This document shows positions 1-9,935 of a stretch of 64,000 nucleotides of DNA, piece after piece (the first letter of the stretch is position 1; every line of letters begins with the position of its first letter). The notes below the pieces were generated by a model. The model saw only the letters and a program-made list of their open reading frames with translations, made no database searches and was not told where the DNA came from. Source of the DNA: Cinnamomum chago (taxonomy: Eukaryota > Streptophyta > Magnoliopsida > Laurales > Lauraceae); NCBI GenBank assembly GCA_038049695.1, contig CP142458.1:46715001-46779000 (forward strand), in the 5' to 3' direction. The translations under genes were made by a program, and so were the position numbers.

Positions 1-2311
1 CTGAACTTTAATTGCTAACACTTCTTTGATGCAATACAGACAAGGTCCAAGAAGTCAACTGGACCAAACCATTGACCCATAGGTCAATCAGTCCATTTGG
101 TTTAGCCCATAGGCCCAATTGCGACTGAGAGCTACTATGGGATTCTAATTTTATCCCTGTTTCTTTTTTTTATATTATTAGTTAACTAGGATTGCGACTT
201 CCTATTTAGATTTCTATCCCTTTCTCCTCTTTCATTGGTCATATTTGAGGCCTTAAAATTTAAACCTGTTGCAATCCGATTAGGTTGATATTTAGGCTAC
301 TTTTTATACATGCACATACCTTCTAACCCTTTCTCTCTCTTGATTTCCTATAACCAAAGTGGACATCACATAGTGATGTTCCAATTGTGCTAAAAAAGAG
401 TTGCCCACAGGAAAGTTTCCTTATATTTTATGATGCTTGAAGCAGGACCGATTCAATCTCAAACTTGATATGCACTGTCAAGTAAAGATCAAGACTGGCT
501 TCATTGGGCTTGATTTCTAATTAAGGTTGAGCTCAAGCTTGAGCTCTATTAAGCACTATCAACTATCAAGCCTATCTTGACTTAGATGGAGTCAAGCTCA
601 AGTTGCATGTAGTTTAGCACTATGAAGCCTATCTCGACTTGGTTCGAGCCTGGCTCAAGTTGGCTCAACATCGCTCAATCCAGCTCGTTCACATCCTCAA
701 CTTAGAGGTGCAACTTGGATGAGTTTGGTTGGGCATGGAGAACTCCAAGTATGAGCTGAATTAATTTGCAGGCGAATCGAAACCCAAATGAAAAATCTAA
801 ATCAATCAAGTTATATGCAGCCCTATCTTACACGACAATAAAGCCACTACCAGAGAATAAATTGTTGGCACATCTGATCCCAATTCTATATAAATTCAAA
901 ATAACTTATTCTCAAATTCAAAACATAATTGAAACTCCAAATCAAGATTTATGATTAAAATATCCAATACCAAACAGAGAATCTCCAAACCCTAATTTCA
1001 GATTTCACAATTCTGAAGTTAGAAATAGAAATTCAAAACTCATAAAATAAAAACTCCCAATTCAAAATCTTCAACCCCGATTCGAAATCCCCAAATTCAA
1101 ACCCAAAATCGATGCCCCCAAATTTAAATCGCAAAAACCCACATCAAAATCGTTTCCTATCATCAAAACCCGTTATCTAAATCACCAAACTAAAACCCCG
1201 AATCAAGAACCTCAATAAAAAAGACCCAAAATTCTTGAACAGATCGAAGAAAGAAACATGTTAAATACTAATTTTTGATGGGCTGATTCAGTTGACTGGC
1301 CCTCAAATGTGGAGAGCTTGTCCAATCTTTATCTTCCCATCAAAGTCATATCTCATTCGATAATCCATTTCCCAAATACTAAGAAACTGAAAAAAAAAAT
1401 CCCATCTTCGTATCCTCGTGTTCAGAATGAAGAAAAAAAGTTCATCCAGATTCATCATCATCTTCAGAACAGAAAGAAATAAAAAGGAAAGTAATAAGAA
1501 AAGCAAACCTCCTTCTTCAATACGTAACAGATGAGACGGGCGTCTAATGTTGTACGTCGTATTGTATGAGAGGAGGAAGTGGAAATGGGTGGTGAGAGGG
1601 AGGGAGTAGGATAAGGGTGGGGAGCAAAGAGGGAAGAGGTTTTCGTTTTCTCCTTTTAAACGAGGGAGTAATTTATTCTCATTTGTTGGTGGTTAACCAA
1701 ACATGTGGTAAATGCAAAGTCAAAAATAAGAACATTTTCCGATTAGCTCCTTGTTTCCACTATCATTGGAAAACGGAAAATTTTAATACAGTGCTTAAGT
1801 TTTGTCCAATTTTCAAATCAGGACAAAAAAGCAAAAGTGGGCTTAAGTTTTCCACTTTCATTTCAACTCAGAACATCCGACAAGATTTAGAGGATGTTTG
1901 GTAACAAGTGAGGAATTCATAAATCTGATGATTCTTCACTTCCATTGAAATAAGGATTCTTCACTGAGGATTTGTATAGTTGATGATTTCACATTGATAT
2001 TGGTGTGTATCAATGCATATAGCTTAGAAAAATAAGGTTCAGTGTGCAAATCCACTTAAGCGAGGATATTCAAATCTTATGGGGTTGGATCTAAAAATCC
2101 TAATAAATGAAGATTTCCATTCGTCCAAATCTTCAGAAATTTACAATTGTCAAACATGGATTTTCTACAACTTTAGGAAACGGAAAATCTTTTCCCTTGA
2201 GATTTGGTTGCCAAAGTGACCGAAAATCTTTTCCACGACATTTGAGGTTTTTCAATGAAAGTTAAGCTTCCTCCTTTCCTCTTTCTTCCTTGGTACATGG
2301 AGTGGCATGGC
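1..2311. other. Low-copy flanking DNA, no gene identified
   Basis: I found no protein family here. Positions 470-720 are rich in repeated 'caagctcaag/gagctcaagctt' words, typical of a decayed plant MITE, but I could not define its ends. Positions 960-1260 are rich in AAACCC and ATCAAA words and 1300-1610 is pyrimidine-rich when read on the minus strand, as in a leader and first intron of a minus-strand gene, but no exon chain could be confirmed. Open frames here are short and show no motif. The stretch ends at the TSD of the first LTR element (GTGGT, 2312-2316). Confidence 0.5.
1692..1905. mobile_element. Possible small MITE
   Basis: The block is bounded by an inverted repeat: TTAACCAAACAT near 1694 and ATGTTTGGTAA near 1893. 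Length (about 210 bp) and AT-rich interior suit a non-autonomous DNA transposon. No convincing TSD was found beyond a possible TTA/TAA, so superfamily is not assigned. It could be a chance inverted repeat. Confidence 0.25.
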
Positions 2312-2712
2312 GTGGTTGTTAGGAATTTTGTAGATTGCAATTTGATGGATGCATTATCATTCTAGCATCATTTGATTCACACACACTTGCATTGGTTTAA
2401 GAAAACTTGAAATCTTGTTTTATTCATGCATTGCTTTTAAGATTTGTAAAAGTATTCATTTATGCATGATTTGTTTTTAAATCTTGGATGCATTGGTTTT
2501 TTAGAAAAGAGTTTTCAAGAAATCAAGCAAGCCTTTGTTTTAAAAGTTTTGAATCTTTTTAGGCTTTTTATGTCATGTTTTAAAAACCATTAGAATCTTT
2601 AAAACATGTTTTCCAAGCTTGATTTAGTGGCCAAAAGGTCCCCCAAAGAAATAACTTTGAAATGGCAAAAGTTGGATTTTTTGTCAAAAGGGGGTTGTCC
2701 CGGCAGTGTCGC

Positions 2713-2841
2713 CGGTCGACCGAGATACAGGTCTCGGTCGACCGAGACAACTGCAGGAAAAATTTGCCTGGGAGCACCAACGGTCAGAAATATGACCGTT
2801 GTGTGTTCTCGGTCGACCGAGACCTGTGTCTAGGTCGACCG
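2713..2841 (+). promoter_or_regulatory. GGTCGACC palindrome array in U3
   Basis: Four copies of GGTCGACC lie at 2714-2721, 2736-2743, 2811-2818 and 2833-2840. The second is the centre of an 18-bp perfect palindrome, GTCTCGGTCGACCGAGAC (2731-2748). Between copies two and three is an inverted repeat CAACGGTCA / TGACCGTTG (2778-2786, 2793-2801). The array ends about 30 bp upstream of the TATA box, the place for an enhancer read by dimeric factors. It is much richer in CpG than the AT-rich surroundings. Repeated U3 palindromes are, as I recall, reported for Sireviruses. Confidence 0.8.
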
Positions 2842-2867
2842 AGGACTAGCCGTTGGCAACTTTTTGC

Positions 2868-2875
2868 TATAAATA
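2868..2875 (+). promoter_or_regulatory. TATA box of the 5' LTR
   Basis: TATAAATA lies just downstream of the palindrome array. Equivalents are at 8231-8238 in the 3' LTR and as TATAAAG near 12849 and 43375 in the solo LTRs, so the array-to-TATA spacing is conserved. Transcription would start roughly 30 bp downstream. Confidence 0.7.
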
Positions 2876-3035
2876 TGAGTTCTTTCCTTTGCCAAAAGTT
2901 GGGATTTTTAAGCCCCTCCTTGAGAGGTATTGAGGCATATCGAAAGGGAAAAGAACCAAGGGATGAAGGGGATGATTAGGAAAGCTAAAGCTTGGATTAA
3001 TGAAGTTAAACCACCAAGTAGGCTCTTCCTTCCTT

Positions 3036-3647
3036 AATCATATGTTTTCATGCTTTGTTTTATTTTTGGTAAATCATTTGTAGCATGTTAAACTATGTTT
3101 GTGTTGTGTCCTTAACATGTTTTATGTTTTGAGTTGATTTATTGTTTTGGATACAACATCATATGATTCAATACAAGTAGTACTTAACTTTGGTAAATCT
3201 AAGTAGATCATGTTAATGGAAAAATCTTTGAAATCATATGTAACATGATCCATATACTTGATTGAATCTTTGGTTGTTGTTTTCCATCATAAGAACATCT
3301 CTTTCAAAACTAACTTATGTTTTGGATTCAACTTCTTTACAAATCATATGTTTTCATGTTTTGTTTTATCTTTGATAAATCTTAGTAGCATGTTAACCTA
3401 TGATGTGTTGTATCCTTAGCATGTCTTATACTTTGAATAGATCTATTGTTTTGGATGCATCACCATTTGATTCAATACAAGTAGTACTTAATCTTTGGTA
3501 AATCTAAGTAGATCATGTTAATGGAAACATCTTTGAAATTAGATGTAACATGATTCATATACTTGATTGAATCTTTGGTTGTTGTTTTTCCATCATAAGA
3601 AAATCTCTTTCAAATGTATCTTATGTTTTGGATTCAACATCTTTACA
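3036..3647 (+). repeat. 306-bp direct duplication inside the LTR
   Basis: Two adjacent diverged copies (3036-3341 and 3342-3647) both start AATCATATG and contain the words AATACAAGTAGTACTTAA and TTGATTGAATCTTTGGTTG; a third copy of the start word is at 3648. The 3' LTR has the same duplication. The minus solo LTR at 9936-11780 has a single copy, which accounts for most of the length difference. Confidence 0.8.
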
Positions 3648-4154
3648 AATCATATGTGTATTATTGTTTTAAAGTTTCACAACTTGCTTTGCTTTGATAG
3701 GTATGTCATATTCAAGTTGTATTTATAATTACATATGATTTGTCCCCTAATTTCAATCAAATCTATTTTTATGTTTTAAGCTTCATTGTTGATTTGATTG
3801 ATATCCCTATGCATCACATGTTTAGAGCTAATCCATTTCATACAACTTGTGTAACTTTGATATCATTAACAAGTTGTTACTTTTAACATGTGATTGCATT
3901 ATATCCTCAATCATAAATGTTTTATGAGCTAAAACTTTCAAAAGCCTTAGGCATACATTTATGAGCTTTCATTTTCAAAATGATTGAGGACCACACACAC
4001 ACACTTGATGTACTTTCATCTTTGCATCCATAGTGTGAGTGTGTATTAGTTTTTCACTTCCATATTCGCCTAATTAAGAGGCATTTGTAATGAGCTTAAT
4101 TGAATCTCCATCAAGTGTATTATAGACACTAACCTAGTGAGATAACCAACCTTG

Positions 4155-4290
4155 TGGTTGAAGAGGTTATTGCTTAGCCTATAAAAGCATAGTGTATAGG
4201 TTGATGTTAAGCCTTGAAAAACATCAATGTAAAGGTTATTGCTTAGCCTTGGAAAGCATATTGTAAAGGTTATTGCTTAGCCTATTGAAA
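4155..4290 (+). repeat. Short tandem units (GGTTATTGCTTAGCC)
   Basis: About four imperfect units of roughly 30-45 bp, each holding GGTTATTGCTTAGCC or a variant followed by AAAGCAT. The number of units differs between LTRs: about six at 13655-13860 and about five at 44180-44350. Confidence 0.75.
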
Positions 4291-4513
4291 ATCATAAATA
4301 GTGGAAATCCGGTGGGGTGTTGGATCACAAGCCGGTAGTGGATGTAGGCATTGAGGCCGAACCACTATAAATACTTGTGTGATGGTGATTGCTTTGTGGT
4401 GATTATTTTGTTATCTTCCGCATCTTGTATGTTTAATCATCACATGTGACTAGTTTGTTTTAAACCTATTCACCCCCCCCCCTCTAGGGTTCGGATCCCC
4501 ATGGACTTTCAAT

Positions 4514-4526
4514 TGGTATCAGAGCC
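4514..4526 (+). promoter_or_regulatory. Primer binding site, initiator Met-tRNA
   Basis: TGGTATCAGAGCC begins two bases after the 5' LTR. This matches the 3' end of plant initiator methionine tRNA, the usual primer of Ty1/copia and Ty3/gypsy elements. Confidence 0.9.
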
Positions 4527-4659
4527 GGTTACTCCATTTTAGGGCTTAACAACCCGGAGTTGATCCTTGCTAGATTAGAACCCTAGTGTTGTGATTTATT
4601 GCATATCTTTTTAAAGATTTCCACTATGTTTGAAAATGAAATTTCCCCTAGCTTCTTTG

Positions 4660-7063
4660 CACCACTCTAAGACTTTTTCAAGTTATATCTTTAAGAGTTG
4701 GTGAGTCCACAAAGTGATCTCTCAAGGACACCCTTTTCAAGACCTTAGGTGAATCTTCATTGGTACACATTTAGACTAACCTTAAGGCCTTGATCCCCCT
4801 AGACCAACCTATTCTTTTTAGTTATATCTATTTGTTGGTCATAGTACATTTGCATTTTGTTTCTTTATAGTCACATCTTTTAAAATGCAATGTTTCTTTG
4901 TGATCATTTGATTTTGTCTTCATGAACTTTTAAAGTTATATCTCATGGTTTTCAAAATCCTTTGATTGCAATACTTTCATGATGGATTTGCATTGTGTTC
5001 ATTTAGTTATATCTCTTGTAGTGCATATCTATTCATGATCAATTGATTGTGATTACAAATGCCTTCATAGCTAGATTTTTCATGATCAATTGATGTTGGA
5101 AAATCATTTGATGTTTGTCATAGTTAGATCCTTTTTGTAAATCAAATGATTTGAAGCAACCTTAGTTTTCCATTGATTTACAAGTTATATCTTTTGATAT
5201 GGAAAATTTGTAGGAGTGTCTATTGTCATATTGAGAATTCAAATTGAAAATCTTATAATAGTACACTTCTTGTTTTTCAAAATCACTTGCTCTTAATTCT
5301 AAATGATTCTTTAATGGAATTTCAAATATTGAAGTGATTTGAGAAACTTTGGAAAATGTTCTAAGCTTTATTGGTGGTATTTATAGAAGCATTTTCCTTG
5401 AATCTATTTCCTAGTGCCTAATTATGATTATATCATTTGGAAGGAAATAGTTTTTACAAACAATTTGCATCTTTGCTCATTTAGTTATATTTCATTTATG
5501 CAAATTGATTTTGATGTCATACATTGCTTGGTTGGATATGGTTTCATTGATTTGCATATTTGTGCCTAACTTGGTATATTCTCATTAATGCATTTTGATG
5601 ATTGTTTATGTGCTTTATAGTAAAATCTTGTAATTGAGCTTTTTAAGTACATATGTGATTTTATGTGCTAAGTTCATTTGATTTAAACCTCATATCCATT
5701 TTTCCATTGCATTGTAAGCTTAGTACATTTGCTAAGAGTGGAGATGTTACATGATAGCTTAATGGATCATTTTAGATGAATTGGAATTAAACCATTGTTC
5801 TTAATAGGTATATCCATTTATGTGGTCCATCTTCATCTTTATGCAATCCATGTTGTCCCTCTAACTTCATACCTTCTTTGGCTTGCTTAGTTATACTCTT
5901 TATTGATGATATGGTATGAGTTAGATCTTGAGTGTTGATTGATCCTCTCTATGCAAATGTCAAATTGTTCTATGTATGGTTGTGATCTTAGTTATATCTG
6001 TAGAAACCATACTAGAACTCAAATCCATCCTCTATGCTTTCTAGTCATATTCTTTTTGGATGGTTATGATGTTGATTCATGTATTTTCTCTAAGTGATAT
6101 CATCTTTATACATGTTTCAACTTCATAGTAGTATTCTTGATCATATGAAACTCTTTGAAATCCATTCCTCATATTTCTATATGTTTGATAGATATCTTAG
6201 ATGTTGAATTCATATGATTTAGTCACTTTGGAAATTGCATGCTTTACCAAGTCATATCTTTTTGCATTGCAATTTCTCTTGTTCATCACTATGCTTTATA
6301 GTTATATCTTTATAAGTGATGAATATGCATTTATGATGCTTGATGAAATTTTGTGTTTGCCACATTCTTGCTCTTTATCATGTTATCAAATTCAATTGGT
6401 TTCATTTGGTATAATGTTTGATTGATTTGATTTCTTGTGAATGTGATAAAACCTTGTGTGAATTGGATTGAACTTGATAAGTAATATGATTGTTCCATGT
6501 CACACACCATTAGCATCATAATGCTCATGTTGCCACCTCTCTTGCTCATATAGGTATATCTCATGACCACCATGTTTATGTGTTCATAATATTGGTTGGT
6601 TATTAGTTGAGGTTGGCTTCATGCTTGAATTTCATTTCACTCATCTTGCACTTTAAAAGTCATATTTATTGATTGAATGAAATGAGTTCAAGATTTTCAT
6701 AGCATATGCTTTCCATAGTTAGATTATTTGATGCTATGATTAATAAACCCCATTGCATCATGGATAGCTCTAATTTGGATTTCTCATATTTGTTATACTT
6801 TTAAATCCATTTTAGAGTGATTGATTTAATAGTCATATCCTTAAATCTCAATTGGTATTCTTTGTTTTTCCAATTGATATCCATGATTGCTTCTCTTTTT
6901 AGACCTAGCTCTCTTTTGGTAATTTGATCATATTGTGCTCAATAGTTAAATGAACCTAATCTTTTCCTTGAAGTTGACCCTCAATTGGTTAAACCATCTT
7001 CTTCTTGCATCTAATAGTTAAATCTTGTCAAAAGTTTGACAAAAGAAGAGAATGGATTGAGGG
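4660..7063 (+). repeat. Array of about 20-25 short hairpins with a shared loop motif
   Basis: The interior is a near-continuous series of inverted repeats, one per 50-60 bp, whose loops carry variants of TAGTTATATCTTT, always in the sense orientation. Clear examples by arms: 4802-4808/4834-4840; 5101-5112/5141-5152 (12 bp perfect); 5166-5173/5199-5206; 5280-5288/5332-5340; 5351-5358/5390-5397; 5404-5412/5442-5450; 5461-5470/5498-5507 (10 bp perfect); 5967-5981/6005-6018; 6071-6083/6109-6121; 6231-6242/6264-6276; 6282-6290/6315-6323 (9 bp perfect); 6624-6639/6678-6692; 6697-6705/6731-6739 (9 bp perfect); 6768-6782/6803-6817; 6848-6855/6870-6877 (loop motif absent); 6994-7006/7043-7055. Arms of different hairpins are unrelated in sequence while loops are similar, which points to conserved structure rather than plain tandem duplication. 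Function unknown; an RNA-binding or packaging signal is one guess. Confidence 0.85.
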
Positions 7064-7679
7064 GGAGTGTAAACCTTCATAGGAAGTATTAGTTTTGATC
7101 AAATTCACCCTTGGATTGCCTTTAGACCCTTAGAGATAACTTCCATACATGATAGCCTGTTATGTATTTCATTTTCGATTTCATTTGTTAACAGGTGCTA
7201 CTAAAGGTATTTTCCTTATTTCATGTGTGTAGGTACCTTTGCAATTTAATGTCAAAGGGGGAGAGAGTATTCAAGTACTCAAAGATCTCCTACTCTTCAA
7301 AAGGGGAAAAGAACATTCAAGTTCTCAAGAGGGGAAGAGAATGTCCAAGCTTCCTAAGGAGAGTTGTGTATGATCTTCTACAAGGGGAGAGAATGCATAA
7401 CATGCCAAAGGGAGAAAGAGAGGCATGGTCAAAGGGGGAGAGCAACTAGAAGAAAGAAAGCTTGGAGCTAAAGAAGATGCTTGGCCATAAAGAAAGAAAG
7501 ACTGAAGAATGATCAAGCACCAAGCATCATGAAGATTGAAGAAAAGAGCCCAAGAGCCCAAGCTAAGAGGAGGAGCATCCAAGAAGATTTCAAGACTTGT
7601 CCAGCTGAGGGGGAGCTGAAGACTAAGTGTGTAATTTCAGTGGTGAGTGTGTTTGCCATCAAATTGCAAAGGGGGAGAT
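7055..7679 (+). repeat. Multiplied polypurine tracts before the 3' LTR
   Basis: Purine-rich tracts resembling the functional PPT recur near 7060, 7255, 7303, 7331, 7382, 7407, 7433, 7609 and finally 7667. Typical forms are AAAGGGGGAGAG, AAAAGGGGAAAAG and AAGGGGAGAG. Only the last borders the LTR. Repeated PPT-like tracts have been reported for Sireviruses (from memory). No start-to-stop reading frame with known similarity is present, though the stretch is open for 84 codons at 7195-7449. Confidence 0.75.
7667..7679 (+). promoter_or_regulatory. Polypurine tract
   Basis: CAAAGGGGGAGAT lies immediately before the TG of the 3' LTR, where the plus-strand primer of reverse transcription is expected. 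Confidence 0.85.
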
Positions 7680-9871
7680 TGTTAGGAATTTTGTAGATTG
7701 CAATTTGATGGATGCATTATCATTCTAGCATCATTTGATTCACACACACTTGCATTGGTTTAAGAAAACTTGAAATCTTGTTTTATTCATGCATTGCTTT
7801 TAAGATTTGTAAAAGTATTCATTTATGCATGATTTGTTTTTAAATCTTGGATGCATTGGTTTTTTAGAAAAGAGTTTTCAAGAAATCAAGCAAGCCTTTG
7901 TTTTAAAAGTTTTGAATCTTTTTAGGCTTTTTATGTCATGTTTTAAAAACCATTAGAATCTTTAAAACATGTTTTCCAAGCTTGATTTAGTGGCCAAAAG
8001 GTCCCCCAAAGAAATAACTTTGAAATGGCAAAAGATGGAGTTTTTGTCAAAAGGGGGTTGTCCCGGCAGTGTCGCCGGTCGACCGAGATACAGGTCTCGG
8101 TCGACCGAGACAACTGCAGGCAAAATTTGCCTGGGAGCACCAACGGTCAGAAATATGACCGTTGTGTGTTCTCGGTCGACCGAGACCTGTGTCTAGGTCG
8201 ACCGAGGACTAGCCGTTGGCAACTTTTTGCTATAAATATGAGTTCTTTCCTTTGCCAAAAGTTGGGATTTTTAAGCCCCTCCTTGAGAGGTATTGAGGCA
8301 TATCAAAAGGGAAAAGAACCAAGGGATGAAGGGGATGATTAGGAAAGCTAAAACTTGGATTAATGAAGTTAAACCACCAAGTAGGCTCTTCCTTCCTTAA
8401 TCATATGTTTTCATGCTTTGTTTTATTTTTGGTAAATCATTTGTAGCATGTTAAACTATGTTTGTATTGTGTCCTTAACATGTTTTATGTTTTGAGTTGA
8501 TTTATTGTTTTGGATACAACATCATATGATTCAATACAAGTAGTACTTAACTTTGGTAAATCTAAGTAGATCATGTTAATGGAAAAATCTTTGAAATCAT
8601 ATGTAACATGATCCATATACTTGATTGAATCTTTGGTTGTTGTTTTCCATCATAAGAACATCTCTTTCAAAACTAACTTATGTTTTGGATTCAACTTCTT
8701 TACAAATCATATGTTTTCATGTTTTGTTTTATCTTTGATAAATCTTAGTAGCATGTTAACCTATGATGTGTTGTATCCTTAGCATGTCTTATACTTTGAA
8801 TAGATCTATTGTTTTGGATGCATCACCATTTGATTCAATACAAGTAGTACTTAATCTTTGGTAAATCTAAGTAGATCATGTTAATGGAAACTTTTTTGAA
8901 ATTAGATGTAACATGATTCATATACTTGATTGAATCTTTGGTTGTTGTTTTTCCATCATAAGAAAATCTCTTTCAAATGTATCTTATGTTTTGGATTCAA
9001 CATCTTTACAAATCATATGTGTATTATTGTTTTAAAGTTTCACAACTTGCTTTGCTTTGATAGGTATGTCATATTCAAGTTGTATTTATAATTACATATG
9101 ATTTGTCCCCTAATTTCAATCAAATCTATTTTTATGTTTTAAGCTTCATTGTTGATTTGATTGACATCCCTATGCATCACATGTTTAGAGCTAATCCATT
9201 TCATACAACTTGTGTAACTTTGATATCATTAACAAGTTGTTACTTTTAACATGTGATTGCATTATATCCTCAATCATAAATGTTTTATGAGCTAAAACTT
9301 TCAAAAGCCTTAGGCATACATTTATGAGCTTTCATTTTCAAAATGATTGAGGACCACACACACACACTTGATGTACTTTCATCTTTGCATCCATAGTGTG
9401 AGTGTGTATTAGTTTTTCACTTCCATATCCGCCTAATTAAGAGGCATTTGTAATGAGCTTAATTGAATCTCCATCAAGTGTATTATAGACACTAACCTAG
9501 TGAGATAACCAACCTTGTGGTTGAAGAGGTTATTGCTTAGCCTATAAAAGCATAGTGTATAGGTTGATGTTAAGCCTTGAAAAACATCAATGTAAAGGTT
9601 ATTGCTTAGCCTTGGAGAGCATATTGTAAAGGTTATTGCTTAGCCTGTTGAAAAGCATAAATAGTGGAAATCCGGTGGGGTGTTGGATCACAAGCCGGTA
9701 GTGGATGTAGGCATTGAGGCCGAACCACTATAAATACTTGTGTGATGGTGATTGCTTTGTGGTGATTATTTTGTTATCTTCCGCATCTTGTATGTTTAAT
9801 CATCACATGTGACTAGTTTGTTTTAAACCTATTCACCCCCCCTCTAGGGTTCGGATCCCCATGGACTTTCA
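7680..9871 (+). repeat. 3' LTR of the family-1 element
   Basis: Nearly identical to the LTR at 2317-4511. Differences seen by eye include changes near 8035, 8108, 8305, 8352, 8465, 8891, 9164, 9429 and 9645, and a shorter C-run near 9836. The palindrome array (8076-8204) and TATA box (8231) are kept. It ends GACTTTCA and is followed by TSD GTGGT (9872-9876). Confidence 0.95.
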
Positions 9872-9935
9872 GTGGTTTGGTAGTGAGTAGTATGCCATGG
9901 CTATCGATCGCATGAGGTAGATGCCAACAACATGC

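Larger units (their letters stand above)
2317..4511 (+). repeat. 5' LTR of the family-1 element
   Basis: Begins TGTTAGGAA, ends ACTTTCA. In order: AT-rich start, palindrome array at 2713-2841, TATA box at 2868, a 306-bp internal duplication at 3036-3647, degenerate 33-bp tandem units at 4155-4290, a conserved stretch containing CCGGTGGGGTG and GAGGCCGAACCACTATAAA, and a C-run followed by TCTAGGGTTCGGATCC at the end. The same landmarks occur in all other family-1 LTRs of the window. Confidence 0.95.
2317..9871 (+). mobile_element. Complete non-autonomous LTR retrotransposon, Sirevirus-like family 1
   Basis: Starts TGTTAGGAATTTT and ends GACTTTCA, flanked by a perfect 5-bp TSD GTGGT (2312-2316 and 9872-9876). 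LTRs are 2195 and 2192 bp; the interior (4512-7679) is 3.17 kb and has no gag or pol reading frame. A Met-tRNA PBS and a polypurine tract are in the expected places, so it could be copied by enzymes supplied in trans. Palindromes in U3 and several GGGGGAG tracts before the 3' LTR resemble the Sirevirus (Maximus/SIRE) branch of Ty1/copia; that assignment is inference because no coding domain is left. By eye the LTRs differ by about a dozen substitutions plus a C-run length change, so insertion is recent. In layout it is LARD-like (long LTRs, non-coding interior). Confidence 0.95.

Noticed and set aside
960-1260. AAACCC/AACCCTAA words as interstitial telomere repeats
   Set aside because: There is no run of consecutive TTTAGGG units, only scattered similar words in an AT-rich stretch.
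1303-1506. 67-codon minus-strand frame as exon of a host gene
   Set aside because: It is dominated by poly-Phe/Leu codons from a T-rich tract, and no splice-linked exon or known domain was found.
2662-2979. A 105-codon open frame repeated almost unchanged at 8025-8342, which might look like a conserved gene
   Set aside because: The two loci are the LTRs of one element, so conservation is due to recent duplication. The frame runs over the palindrome array and TATA box and has no known domain.
4660-7063. Hairpin array as microRNA precursors
   Set aside because: Arms of 7-16 bp are too short for plant DICER-LIKE precursors, which need a duplex of about 20 bp or more around the mature RNA. Other RNA roles remain possible.
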